DNA from: Chromatiaceae bacterium | Lineage (GTDB): Bacteria; Pseudomonadota; Gammaproteobacteria; Chromatiales; Chromatiaceae | Length of the DNA stretch: 64,000 nucleotides | Assembly: GCA_024235175.1 (NCBI GenBank) | Contig: JACKMX010000007.1 | Coordinates: forward strand, 62,001 to 126,000 | Direction: 5' to 3' | Shown here: piece after piece, positions 7,611 through 16,711 of the stretch | How positions within the stretch are numbered: position 1 is the stretch's first letter | Layout: every line of letters starts with the position of its first letter | Translations under genes and position numbers: made by a program | The notes under the pieces: model-generated | Database searches by the model: none | Seen by the model: only the letters and a program-made list of their open reading frames with translations | Told to the model about the DNA's origin: nothing

Positions 7611-9422
7611 TCAGTGCCCCAGGTAGAGCCGCTCAACCTCGTTCTCGTAGTGCTCGATAATCTGGTTTCGTTTGATCTTAAGCGTTGGTGTGAGCAGCCC
7701 GTTCTCCACACTCCAGGGTTCGCTGAGCAGCGCCACCGCCCGTATCTGAGCATAACCGGGAAACTCGCGCAGCTGTTCGCTGATCCGTTGCAGCAGGATT
7801 CCGACCACACCGGCATCGCGATAGACGCTGTTTGAACCTGCATTCAATCTCAGATCGGAGAGCAATGTTTTCCATTGACCCTGCTCGGGTACCACCAATG
7901 CGGAGAGAAAAGGCCTTCCCTCACCGATCACCATCACCTGCTCGATCAATGGATCCATGGCGATGGCCAGCTCCATATCCGCAGGCGAAACCTTCTCGCC
8001 ATTGGCGAGCACGATAATATCCTTCAGCCTGCCGGTGATGTAGAGATAGCCCTGATCGTCGATTCTTGCGATATCGCCGGTGTGCAGCCAGCCTTCAGCG
8101 TCTATGACCCTGGCGGTCTCTTCCGCTCTGTTCCAAAAGCCCAGCATGATCGCGCAACCCCGTGCCAGCAGCTCGCTCTCGGCTCCGATGCGAAGCTCGA
8201 CCCGGGCCAGCGCCTTGCCGACACTCTCCGGAATATTATCCCCGACCTGGTTGACCGCGAGGACAGGGCTGCTCTCGGTAAGCCCGTATCCCTGCACCAG
8301 CGGCACCCCCAATGCCAGAAAGACACGCGCTATCTCAGGCGGCAGCGGCGCGCCGCCGCTGATTGCGATCTGCAATCGTCCGCCCAGCTTTTCGGTGACT
8401 TTTCCGGCCACCAGCTTTTCCAACAACGGCCACAGCAGCAGCGAAGCCGACCATTCGCCTCTCTGCTGTTGATGCAGAAAACGCTTCCAGCCTACATCGA
8501 CCGCCAGTTTGAACAGTTTGCGTACGAGCTTCGGCTTGGCGGCGAGGCCCTCCTGTATCCTTGCATAGACCCGCTCATAGATGCGTGGAACGCTGATCAG
8601 CACCGTCGGCCGGATAGCGACGAGATCCTCCGCAAGCTGCGGAACGGAACGCGCATAGGCCACCGTCATGTCTCCGAGCATGGCCAGGTAGTAACCGGCG
8701 GTGCGTTCGAGCATATGCGACAAGGGCAGAAAAGAGAGCATGATATCGCCGCTGCCTGCATTGGTGGTCATCAAGGAATCGTAGGTATTGCACAGTATGT
8801 TGTTATGGCTGAGCATCACCCCTTTCGGCTGGCCGGTGGTGCCGGAAGTGTAGACGATGGTGGCAAGCCCGTCCGGATCCATATCGCCGTTTATCTGAAA
8901 TTCACCGCCGCTGTGGGATGAAAGCCAATCGGCAGCCAGAGAGAGGCGGCTTTCACCGCGGCTGTCGCTGATGGGCTGCAGCGAGATCAGCTTTTTTACG
9001 CTGGTGAGTTCCGCGAGAAAAGGCTCCAGGCTCTTCCACTGCTCCTCTCCCTGAATGAACAGCAGACGCATGTCGGCATCCGCAGCGATGTAGGAGACGT
9101 TTCCACCCCGGTCATTGTAGAACAATGGGACATTGATCAACCCAAGTCCCAGCGTCGCCTGATCAAACATCACCCATTCGCGGCAGTTAGGCATCATGAT
9201 GCCGACCTTGTCTCCCGCTTTGAGTCCTTCGCCAAGCAGTGCCGCCTGCCAGCGGGCGGTGGCATTGCCCATCTCTTCCCATGTTGTATCCTGCCAGCCG
9301 GCAGTTACCGTGTCGTAGTGGCGATAGGCGACGTGATTCGGGGTCTTGAGGATACGCTGCCGAAAAAGCCCGGGCAGGGTGCCTGCCTCTTCCGGGGTGA
9401 TATCCAATCGCTCTCTTCTCAT
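7611..9422 (-). CDS. Long-chain acyl-CoA synthetase (FadD15/FAA1-like AMP-forming ligase)
   Basis: An ANL-superfamily ligase of ~600 residues. Motifs seen are the phosphate loop YTSGTTGQPKGV, QGYGLTESSP, and the hinge region LHTGDIARID followed by ITGRLKDIIVLANGEKVSP. The large N-terminal domain with the HYDTVTAGWQDTTWEEM type of opening is typical of long-chain fatty acyl-CoA synthetases. It activates fatty acids to acyl-CoA with ATP. The ATG at 9422 is my start; a TTG five codons upstream is possible. It stands alone between the IS and an S24-like gene on the same strand. Chain-length preference cannot be read from the sequence. Confidence 0.88.
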   Translation of the reverse strand: MRRERLDITPEEAGTLPGLFRQRILKTPNHVAYRHYDTVTAGWQDTTWEEMGNATARWQAALLGEGLKAGDKVGIMMPNCREWVMFDQATLGLGLINVPLFYNDRGGNVSYIAADADMRLLFIQGEEQWKSLEPFLAELTSVKKLISLQPISDSRGESRLSLAADWLSSHSGGEFQINGDMDPDGLATIVYTSGTTGQPKGVMLSHNNILCNTYDSLMTTNAGSGDIMLSFLPLSHMLERTAGYYLAMLGDMTVAYARSVPQLAEDLVAIRPTVLISVPRIYERVYARIQEGLAAKPKLVRKLFKLAVDVGWKRFLHQQQRGEWSASLLLWPLLEKLVAGKVTEKLGGRLQIAISGGAPLPPEIARVFLALGVPLVQGYGLTESSPVLAVNQVGDNIPESVGKALARVELRIGAESELLARGCAIMLGFWNRAEETARVIDAEGWLHTGDIARIDDQGYLYITGRLKDIIVLANGEKVSPADMELAIAMDPLIEQVMVIGEGRPFLSALVVPEQGQWKTLLSDLRLNAGSNSVYRDAGVVGILLQRISEQLREFPGYAQIRAVALLSEPWSVENGLLTPTLKIKRNQIIEHYENEVERLYLGH

Positions 9423-9489
9423 TATGCTGAACCGCAAACAGGACCTGGATTAAAGATAGGAGACAAGCAGAAGATTATCCAGATGTGCC

Positions 9490-9876
9490 CTATTGCAGCG
9501 CGGTGCCGTTATTCGGCCGGTACGGGTTGTAATGTTTGATTTTACGCCGGATGTTGCGCTGCACCACGACCCCTTCGATCTTGAAGCGGCCGTTTTCCAG
9601 GGGAATTTCCGGATACTCAGGGTTGACCGCCATCAGCTTCTGCCCGCCCCCGGCATCTTTTACATACTGCCGGAACCAGCGCTCATCGCCGATAGTGGCG
9701 ATCACATAGGCACCGGTCGCGCACACCTCCGCCGGTTCGATCACAATAATGCAATGTTTTGGAAACTCAGGCTCCATGCTGTCGTCCAACACCTGCAGCG
9801 GGTGTAATTCATTATAACTGCAATCCTGAGGCATCAGCTTCTCCTGTGGATTTTGCCCTTTTCCTATAGAATTCAT
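9490..9876 (-). CDS. S24/LexA-like peptidase-fold protein without HTH domain
   Basis: A 128-residue protein that is almost entirely a LexA/UmuD-type S24 domain. DDSMEPEF carries the expected nucleophilic Ser, and the GAYVIATIGDE...NPEYPEI stretch aligns with the LexA core. The position where LexA has its catalytic Lys (EVTVKRL) reads ERWFRQY, so the Lys appears to be Arg. There is no N-terminal helix-turn-helix. It is therefore unlikely to act as a self-cleaving repressor in the usual way; a binding or regulatory role is possible but unproven. It is transcribed divergently from the ABC exporter. Confidence 0.75.
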   Translation of the reverse strand: MNSIGKGQNPQEKLMPQDCSYNELHPLQVLDDSMEPEFPKHCIIVIEPAEVCATGAYVIATIGDERWFRQYVKDAGGGQKLMAVNPEYPEIPLENGRFKIEGVVVQRNIRRKIKHYNPYRPNNGTALQ

Positions 9877-9935
9877 ACTCTGTACTCTATTTCCGATTCT
9901 AGCCGTGATTGCGGCTGCTGTTAACAGGCCCGTTC

Positions 9936-11741
9936 ATGGCGCACCACAACCAAAACCAGACAAAACCCCACAGAGACAGAAGGGATTGGCACAACCTGCG
10001 GGCGATGCTGCCTTTTCTCTGGGAGTACCGTGGCAGGGCAATGTTCGCACTGGCCTGTCTGGTGCTGGCCAAGATTGCCAATGTCGGGATACCGATGCTG
10101 CTCAAGCAGATCGTGGACAATCTGGACCAGGCGCAGGAGTTATTGGTTGTACCGGTTGCGCTGCTGCTCGGCTATGGCGCACTGCGGCTGAGCAGTTCGC
10201 TTTTCAATGAGCTGCGTGATGTGGTCTTCGCCCGTGTCCGTTATCATGCGATGCGGCGCCTGTCGACCCGGGTGCTGGCGCATCTGCACAGCCTCTCACT
10301 GCGCTTTCACCTGGAACGCCGCACCGGCGCCATCAGCCGCGATCTGGAACGTGGCACCCGCAGTGTAAGTTCCATTCTCAACTACATGGTGTTCAGTATT
10401 CTTCCCATGCTGGTGGAGTTCTCGCTGGTAGCCGTCATTCTGCTCACTCAGTACGCACCCGTTTTTACCTTGGTCACCTTCTCCACGGTGGCGGTCTATA
10501 TCGCATTCACACTAGCCGTGACCGAATGGAGGATGGATTTTCGCCTGCAGATGAACCGGCTGGAGTCGGAGTCCGGCGGGCAGGCAGTGGACAGTCTTAT
10601 CAACTATGAGACGGTCAAGTATTTTGGCAACGAGCAGCTTGAGCTGGAGCGGTTCGATACGGCTCTGGATGCCTGGGAGGGGGTGGCGGTCAAGAGCCAG
10701 ACATCCATGTCGATTCTGAACTTCGGGCAGGGGACGATCATTGCACTGGGGGTCATGCTGATCATGTTCTATGCGACCGCCAGTGTGGTCGATGGGAGTA
10801 TGACAATCGGCGATCTGGTGCTGGTCAACGCCTTCATGCTGCAGCTGTTTATCCCCCTGAATTTCCTGGGCATGGTTTACCGGCAGATAAAATACTCGCT
10901 TGCGGATATGGACCTGATCTTCAAACTGCTGGAACGCAAACCGGAGATTCAGGACAAGCCGGATGCGCGGGAGCTCCGGCTGGAAAAGGGCGAGATCAGA
11001 TTTGAGAAGGTGGCGTTCGCCTATCAGGAGGACCGGGAGATTCTGCGGCAGGTCGATTTTGCCGTGCGGCCGGGAGAGAAGGTGGCGGTGGTAGGGCACA
11101 GCGGCGCGGGCAAATCGACACTGGCGCGGCTGCTGTTTCGCTTCTACGACGTAACCGGTGGACGGGTGACTATCGATGGTCAGGATATCCGCGATGTGAC
11201 CCAGCAGAGCCTGCGCCGGAGCATAGCAATCGTGCCTCAGGATACGGTGCTGTTCAACAATACCATCTATTACAATATCGTTTACGGAAGATACGATGCC
11301 AATCGTGATGAGATCGAAGCTGCTGCCGGTATCGCCTGCATCCGGGATTTTATCGAGCGCCTGCCAAAGGGATACGAGACGCTGGTGGGAGAGCGCGGCC
11401 TGAAACTCTCTGGCGGTGAGAAACAGCGCATCGCCATCGCCAGGGCGATACTGAAAAAGCCCAGAATTCTGGTATTCGATGAAGCGACCTCCTCGCTGGA
11501 CAGTAAGACCGAACAGTCGATACTGGAGACGCTGCGCCAGGTGGCCGCCAATCACACCACCCTGGTGATCGCCCACCGGCTCTCAACGGTGGTGGACGCA
11601 GACCGTATTCTGGTCATGGAGGAGGGACGCATTATCGAGCAGGGAAGCCATCAGCAGCTGCTGGCGAAGGGCGGCGTCTACCGGGAGATGTGGCTGCTTC
11701 AGCAAAAGCAGAGCAGGCAGCGGCTGGCGGAGGGTGAATGA
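9936..11741 (+). CDS. Atm1/HMT1-type ABC exporter (fused permease and ATPase)
   Basis: A half-transporter of ~601 residues: six hydrophobic membrane segments in the first ~320 residues, then an ABC ATPase. The ATPase shows Walker A GHSGAGKST, signature LSGGEKQR and Walker B ILVFDEATSSLD. The LRRSIAIVPQDTVLFNNTI segment and the loop reading RRTGAISRDLERGTR match the ABCB7/Atm1 heavy-metal/glutathione-conjugate group. The ATG is chosen at the MAHHNQ start; a TTG 27 bp upstream extends the frame. The last four bases (ATGA) overlap the start of cca, so the two are translationally coupled. The substrate is unknown; glutathione-linked sulfur or metal compounds are a family-based guess. Confidence 0.88.
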   Translation: MAHHNQNQTKPHRDRRDWHNLRAMLPFLWEYRGRAMFALACLVLAKIANVGIPMLLKQIVDNLDQAQELLVVPVALLLGYGALRLSSSLFNELRDVVFARVRYHAMRRLSTRVLAHLHSLSLRFHLERRTGAISRDLERGTRSVSSILNYMVFSILPMLVEFSLVAVILLTQYAPVFTLVTFSTVAVYIAFTLAVTEWRMDFRLQMNRLESESGGQAVDSLINYETVKYFGNEQLELERFDTALDAWEGVAVKSQTSMSILNFGQGTIIALGVMLIMFYATASVVDGSMTIGDLVLVNAFMLQLFIPLNFLGMVYRQIKYSLADMDLIFKLLERKPEIQDKPDARELRLEKGEIRFEKVAFAYQEDREILRQVDFAVRPGEKVAVVGHSGAGKSTLARLLFRFYDVTGGRVTIDGQDIRDVTQQSLRRSIAIVPQDTVLFNNTIYYNIVYGRYDANRDEIEAAAGIACIRDFIERLPKGYETLVGERGLKLSGGEKQRIAIARAILKKPRILVFDEATSSLDSKTEQSILETLRQVAANHTTLVIAHRLSTVVDADRILVMEEGRIIEQGSHQQLLAKGGVYREMWLLQQKQSRQRLAEGE

Positions 11742-12886
11742 GGATTTACCTGGTCGGCGGCGCTGTGCGTGACCGGCTGCTCGGCCTGCCTGTGCGTGAT
11801 CGCGACTGGGTTGTCGTGGGCGGGAAGGAGTCAGAGATGCTGGAGAGGGGATACCGGCGGGCGGACTCTGATTTTCCGGTGTTCCTGCATCCCCAAACAG
11901 GAGAGGAGTACGCGCTGGCCCGGCGTGAGACGAAAACGGGACCTGGTTACAAAGGCTTCTCCATCGATGCAGGTCCGGATGTCACGCTGGAGCAGGATCT
12001 GATAAGAAGGGATCTGACCATCAATGCGATTGCCGAGGATGAAGCCGGAAAGCTGATCGATCCGTTCGACGGACATGGAGATCTGAATGCGGGCGTTCTA
12101 CGCCACATCTCGCCGGCTTTTATTGAGGATCCGGTGCGACTGCTGCGGGTGGCCCGTTTCGCCGCCAGGCTCGGGCGCTGGGGTTTCCGTATCAGTCACG
12201 GCACCCACAAGCTTATGCAGCGTATGGCCGCCTCCACGGAGCTGGAGACTTTGTCGGCAGAGCGCGTCTGGCTGGAGATGAGGCAGGCGCTGGCGGAAGA
12301 TCAGCCCTGGCGCTTCTTTCAGGTTCTGCAGCGGTGCGGCGCGTTGGCAAAGTTGATTCCGGCGCTTGAGGGGGAGATGCTGCAGCAGAGCGCCCATGCG
12401 CATGATGCGGTGTCTCCGATGGTGGTTGCATTACAGCGGGCGGTGCGGCTGGATGCCGGCATCAGAGTCCGTTTCGCCGTGGCTTTCCACGATGCCGCAG
12501 TGACTGCCGGAGGTGCGAAAAAAGCGACAGCGGAGCTCAGGGTGGAGAGGGAGTACCTCGCACTGTTGAAGCTGATCGTCAGGCTGGCGCCGGTTTACAG
12601 CAAGGCGGCCGCGGGAGATCCACATGCGCTGCTGGATCTTATCGAGAGCACCAGGGCGCTGCATGATGTGTCGCGGCTGAAGGAGTTTCTCACAACGGCA
12701 GATGCACTCTGGCCGGAGTTGTCCGGGACGCGTGGTAAGGTGATGCAGGCACTGGACAGAGTTGCGGCAATTACACCCGGTTTGCTGCAAAGCGAGGGAG
12801 TGATGGGTGCCGAACTGGGCCGGGCACTGCGGTTGGAGCGGTTGAACGCGGTACGCGCGCTGCTGGATCAATCCGGAGCCGGATGA
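11738..12886 (+). CDS. cca: CCA-adding tRNA nucleotidyltransferase
   Basis: Adds or repairs the 3' CCA of tRNA. Class II signatures are clear: GGAVRDRLLG, the catalytic DRDW pair, RRDLTINAIA and DPVRLLRVARFAAR. The protein is 382 residues, a little shorter than the E. coli enzyme. The C-terminal HD phosphohydrolase region is degraded: a lone FHD remains without a convincing set of the other metal ligands, so the phosphatase/phosphodiesterase activities of E. coli Cca may be missing. Its ATG overlaps the stop of the ABC exporter gene. Confidence 0.93.
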   Translation: MRIYLVGGAVRDRLLGLPVRDRDWVVVGGKESEMLERGYRRADSDFPVFLHPQTGEEYALARRETKTGPGYKGFSIDAGPDVTLEQDLIRRDLTINAIAEDEAGKLIDPFDGHGDLNAGVLRHISPAFIEDPVRLLRVARFAARLGRWGFRISHGTHKLMQRMAASTELETLSAERVWLEMRQALAEDQPWRFFQVLQRCGALAKLIPALEGEMLQQSAHAHDAVSPMVVALQRAVRLDAGIRVRFAVAFHDAAVTAGGAKKATAELRVEREYLALLKLIVRLAPVYSKAAAGDPHALLDLIESTRALHDVSRLKEFLTTADALWPELSGTRGKVMQALDRVAAITPGLLQSEGVMGAELGRALRLERLNAVRALLDQSGAG

Positions 12887-12939
12887 TAATAGGAAACATT
12901 GGAAACGGTCTCATTAAGTGATCTTTGAAAAAGGCTTTT

Positions 12940-14532
12940 ATGATTGATTTGCTGAAAGGAGCGATTGCACGGCGGCTGAGCGGCTCACCGGTACTGCGCA
13001 TGCTGGTGGTCGGACGCCTGCTGGTGCCGCTCGGTACGCTGCTTGCCGTGCTCATTGCCATGATCGGAATGGGTGTGCTGCTCTATTTCGGATATGCGAC
13101 TGGAGCGGGCCTGGCAGGGCCGCTGCTGGTGTGCGGTGCGTTGGCCATGGCCGCCATTCTGGTCGGTAGCAGCCGCCTGCACAGTCAGCTGTTGAAACCG
13201 TTGGCTGAACTGGAGAATGCGGTTGCTGATGTGTGCGAAGGGGGGGCATGGTCGAATCTGCCGCTGCAGGAGGTGGGCGTGCTGGGGTCCGTAACCCGTG
13301 ATCTGGACAGTTTGAGCGGTGAACTGATCGATCTCTACGAAGATATGGACAACCGGGTGGCCCGCCAGACTCGGCAGCTCAGCCAGCAGACTGCGTCGCT
13401 CAAGATCCTCTATGACGTCGCCGCGAAAATCAATCAGGTGGACGACATTGAGGAGCTGCTGATACGCCTGCTAAGGGTGATCAAAAAGATGCTGCACGGA
13501 CGATCCGCTATCGTGCAGCTGGTCAGTACTTCCGGCAATATGAGGCTGGTGGCCAGCATCGATCCGGACGAGAAGCTGCTTACCGAGAGAGAGCAACTGC
13601 CGGTTCCGCTCTGCCAATGCGGAAAGACTCTCTCCAGCGGAGATATTCTATGCGAGCACGATGCATATGCCTGTTCGGTTCGAAACGGACGCCGCATGTA
13701 CACCACCAAAGAGCTGCGGGAGGTCCGGGTTCCTCTCAATTTTCACGGCGACACCCTGGGCATGTTCCGGATTTTTGCGCCCTGTTCCGCAATGGAAGGC
13801 CGCGACGACCTGATGGAGCTGAGCGCCAGCATAGGTAATCACCTCGGCATCGCCATTGCAAAGCAGCGCTCCGATAAAGAGGCACACCGGCTCTCAATTA
13901 TCGAGGAGAGAACGGCGCTGGCAAATGAACTGCATGACTCCCTGGCACAGACGCTGGCAAGCCTGCGCTACCAGGTGCGGATGTTGGAGGAGACACTGGA
14001 GAATGAGGTCTCGGTGGATGGACGCGCGCGCCGGGAGATTCACCGCATACGCAGCGGGCTGGATGAGGCGCATACCGAGCTGCGCGAGCTGCTCACCAGT
14101 TTCCGCGCACCGCTGGATCAGCGGGGTCTTTTGCCGGCACTCGAAAAACTGGCCAATCGTTTTCGCCAGGAAACCGGCATTTCCATATTCTTTCAGTGCA
14201 ACTGCCGAAGTCCGCATCTTGGGGCCAGCGAGGAGATGCAGATGCTGCGCATCGTCCAGGAGAGCCTGGCCAATATCCGCAAACATGCGCATGCCCAAAC
14301 CGTGCGTATTCTGCTGACCTGCAACATCGAGGGTGAATACCTGCTGCTGGTAGAGGACGACGGTGTGGGTTTCCTTGATACCAAGCAGGCAGGCAATCCG
14401 GGTGAACACATAGGACTCTCGATCATGGCTGAGCGCGCCAAGCGTCTGGGTGGAACATTCCGCATAGAGAGCGAACCGGGGGAGGGTACCCGGGTCGAAT
14501 TGACCTACAAGCCGGCGTCGGTATCGAAATGA
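12940..14532 (+). CDS. NarX-like histidine kinase lacking a periplasmic sensor domain
   Basis: A membrane histidine kinase of ~530 residues. Two transmembrane segments (~residues 25-70) are separated by only about ten residues, so the ~110-residue nitrate-binding periplasmic domain of NarX/NarQ is absent. A HAMP-like linker, a GAF-like domain and a four-Cys cluster (CQC...C...C, roughly residues 225-246, similar in place to the NarX cysteine cluster) follow. The kinase core is HisKA_3 (ERTALANELHDSLAQ, phospho-acceptor His) with HATPase motifs VQESLANIRKHA and DDGVGF. The start is the ATG at 12940, with AAAAAGG upstream. No response-regulator gene is adjacent. Confidence 0.88.
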   Translation: MIDLLKGAIARRLSGSPVLRMLVVGRLLVPLGTLLAVLIAMIGMGVLLYFGYATGAGLAGPLLVCGALAMAAILVGSSRLHSQLLKPLAELENAVADVCEGGAWSNLPLQEVGVLGSVTRDLDSLSGELIDLYEDMDNRVARQTRQLSQQTASLKILYDVAAKINQVDDIEELLIRLLRVIKKMLHGRSAIVQLVSTSGNMRLVASIDPDEKLLTEREQLPVPLCQCGKTLSSGDILCEHDAYACSVRNGRRMYTTKELREVRVPLNFHGDTLGMFRIFAPCSAMEGRDDLMELSASIGNHLGIAIAKQRSDKEAHRLSIIEERTALANELHDSLAQTLASLRYQVRMLEETLENEVSVDGRARREIHRIRSGLDEAHTELRELLTSFRAPLDQRGLLPALEKLANRFRQETGISIFFQCNCRSPHLGASEEMQMLRIVQESLANIRKHAHAQTVRILLTCNIEGEYLLLVEDDGVGFLDTKQAGNPGEHIGLSIMAERAKRLGGTFRIESEPGEGTRVELTYKPASVSK

Positions 14533-14616
14533 TGCGACGAATCGGCGCCTTTTCGCCTCTGCTTCAGGCTGCCTGGCTGCAAATTCGCGCAGCACTCACT
14601 GTTGTGGGATCAAAGC

Positions 14617-15954
14617 ATGCGTGAAGCGGTGTCAGCGGTACTCGTTCATGATGACCAGCTGTTCGTGGTCCGGCGGCAGCCTCACCTGCTCGCTTTTCCC
14701 GGATTCATCGCTTTTCCCGGTGGGAAAGTCGACAGCGGGGATTCCGGACAGGCGTTCGAGCATCCGTTGTTGAGAGACTTTCCCGCTTATCAGGTGCGTG
14801 CGCTCTGCCGGGAACTGCTTGAAGAGCTTGGTTTCAATCTTGAAGCCGCGCTTGAGCAGGGGCAGATCCGATCCATTTCACTGCTGGGAACCGCGATTAC
14901 GCCGAGGTTTGCAGCGGTGCGTTTCAGTGTTCCCCACTACAAAATCGAGTTGCATCAGAAACCGGATATAAGGCCGGATAGCGAGGAGATAGCCTGGGCC
15001 GATTGGGTGGCCGGCGCCGAGCTGTGGCGCCGTTTTCTGGATGGTGAGGCGCTGATGGTGGTGCCGACCCAGTGTATTGTGAGAACTCTGGCGGAGGATA
15101 TCTCGGCGCAGCGGGTGAACCCTTTCAATATCGTCTACGATCATGAACGTGAGTTGCCCTATCTGGAACTGATAAAGGGAGTGGGCCTGATTCCCGTGCC
15201 TTCATTGACCCTGCCTCCTGCAACGTCAACCAATGCACTGCGTGTTGGCGACGGCGGTTCCCCGGTCTGCCTTATCGATCCTTCGCCCAAGGATAGAGAG
15301 AGTTACGAAAAACTGCTGATAACGCTGGAAAGGTTTCCGATCGATCGAATCCTGATCACCCACCATCACAGGGATCACCACCAGCAGGCGCCGGATATTG
15401 CCCGGCAGCTGGATATTCCCATTCTCTGCTCGGCATGTACAGATCAACGTCTCAAAGCGTCATTCGGTGCCGACTATCTGGAGGGTGTGTCGGTCGAACT
15501 GATCCAGGAGGGGGATGCGATAACCCAATGGCAGGGCAGGGTGGTGCGGGCGTACTTTCTGCCGGGTCATGACGATGGCATGATGGGACTGGCACCTGAA
15601 GGCAACGCATGGTTCATGGTGAGCGATCTCGTGCAAACCCAGGGCAGCGTCGTGATACCAGAACCGGAAGGGGAGATGCGGGCCTACCTGAATAGCTTGC
15701 AGCGGGTGATTTCAATGAAACCGAGGGTTATAATTCCAGCGCACGGTCTTCCGGCCGGAGAAACCTGGCTACTCGAACAGGTGTTTGAGCATCGGATGGA
15801 GCGTGAGCGGCAGATTCAATTCCTCCACCAGGCAGGGAGCAGTATCGATGAGATGGTTGCATCCATTTACGTCGGGCTTGATCGAAAGCTGCTTCCGCTG
15901 GCGCAGCAAAATGTACGTCAACATCTGCGTAAATTAGGCCTCTACACGGAGTAA
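14617..15954 (+). CDS. Fusion: Nudix hydrolase plus metallo-beta-lactamase-fold hydrolase
   Basis: About 446 residues. The N-terminal ~190 residues form a Nudix domain with FPGGKVDSGD and CRELLEELGF. About 20 residues are inserted inside the Nudix box, as in NUDT19-type CoA-pyrophosphatase relatives. The C-terminal half is an MBL domain of the LACTB2 type with THHHRDHH, LPGHDDG, MVSDLVQ and IIPAHG supplying the metal ligands. CoA, acyl-CoA or a nucleotide may be the Nudix substrate; that is inference. The ATG at 14617 starts the usual Nudix strand. It sits six bases from the maoC-like gene and is probably co-transcribed with it. Confidence 0.85.
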   Translation: MREAVSAVLVHDDQLFVVRRQPHLLAFPGFIAFPGGKVDSGDSGQAFEHPLLRDFPAYQVRALCRELLEELGFNLEAALEQGQIRSISLLGTAITPRFAAVRFSVPHYKIELHQKPDIRPDSEEIAWADWVAGAELWRRFLDGEALMVVPTQCIVRTLAEDISAQRVNPFNIVYDHERELPYLELIKGVGLIPVPSLTLPPATSTNALRVGDGGSPVCLIDPSPKDRESYEKLLITLERFPIDRILITHHHRDHHQQAPDIARQLDIPILCSACTDQRLKASFGADYLEGVSVELIQEGDAITQWQGRVVRAYFLPGHDDGMMGLAPEGNAWFMVSDLVQTQGSVVIPEPEGEMRAYLNSLQRVISMKPRVIIPAHGLPAGETWLLEQVFEHRMERERQIQFLHQAGSSIDEMVASIYVGLDRKLLPLAQQNVRQHLRKLGLYTE

Positions 15955-15959
15955 GAACC

Positions 15960-16433
15960 TTGAAAATATTAAAGAGCATTCCCTACGATGAACTTGAGAT
16001 AGGCCAGACAGCGACCTTTACCAAAACCCTGACTGAAGAGGATCTGGTGCTCTTTGCCCGTACCTCCGGCGATGTCAATCCGGTACACCTGGACGAAGAG
16101 TTCGCGAAAGGTACGCCGTTCAAGACCCGTATAGCCCATGGCATGTGGTCTGCAGGTCTGATCTCCGCGGCACTGGCTACAGTCATGCCAGGCCCCGGAA
16201 CCATCTACCTTGGTCAGAATCTGAGCTTCCGTCGGCCTGTCTTATTGGGCGATACACTGACGGTCAAGCTGACTGTCGCCGGAAAACAGGACGAGAAAAA
16301 GTGGGTCACGATAGACACCGAGGTGTTCAACCAGGATGACAAACTGGTGGTGAAAGGCGACGCCACCGTGATGGCGCCCGCTAAAAGCGGCGAAGTCAAA
16401 GCGCCTGACCTGCCGCAAGTGAGCGTCGGTTAA
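15960..16433 (+). CDS. MaoC-family (R)-specific enoyl-CoA hydratase
   Basis: A single-hotdog hydratase of 157 residues. The hydratase-2 motif is intact: FARTSGDVNPVHLDEEFA with catalytic Asp and His, then IAHGM. It hydrates trans-2-enoyl-CoA to (R)-3-hydroxyacyl-CoA, feeding PHA synthesis or a fatty-acid side route. The start is a TTG at 15960 with GGAG nine bases upstream; no earlier ATG fits. The TAA is directly followed by an AAAAAGGGGTC repeat. Chain-length preference cannot be told. Confidence 0.88.
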   Translation: MKILKSIPYDELEIGQTATFTKTLTEEDLVLFARTSGDVNPVHLDEEFAKGTPFKTRIAHGMWSAGLISAALATVMPGPGTIYLGQNLSFRRPVLLGDTLTVKLTVAGKQDEKKWVTIDTEVFNQDDKLVVKGDATVMAPAKSGEVKAPDLPQVSVG

Positions 16434-16453
16434 AAAAAGGGGTCATGAAAAAA

Positions 16454-16690
16454 GGGTCAGATTCGAATGGCACATACTTAACTATAATCGTCGAGTAGTT
16501 GACTAGCCGACACAGGTCATTTCTTCCGGAAAACGCCGTAAATACGTCCATGGCCGCTAATGGCTCCTGCCTTACACGGCACTTGCACGTCCATGTGCGG
16601 CGTAGGCTCGACAGTGGCATCCCTGTCACTGGCGTTTCCTCCAGAAACAACCCGTATCAGCTTAAACTAAGTGCCATTCGGGTCTGACCC
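16454..16690. mobile_element. MITE-like repeat family A, copy 1 (237 bp)
   Basis: The ends are inverted: GGGTCAGATTCGAATGGCAC on the left and GTGCCATTCGGGTCTGACCC on the right. The interior is a chain of small palindromes. By hand alignment, the reverse complement matches 27730-28014 nearly throughout; that copy has an extra ~48-bp internal segment. No transposase is encoded; a 62-codon ORF in it shows no protein-like features. The GGGTCAGA ends suggest mobilisation in trans, possibly by a REP-associated (Y1) transposase, which is a guess. Confidence 0.75.
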
Positions 16691-16711
16691 TTTTTTTATT
16701 TTTTAGCTGAT

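Noticed and set aside
16499..16687. 62-codon ORF in MITE A copy 1 (and its counterpart in copy 2)
   Set aside because: It covers repeat hairpins only, has no domain features and is broken by the module difference between copies.
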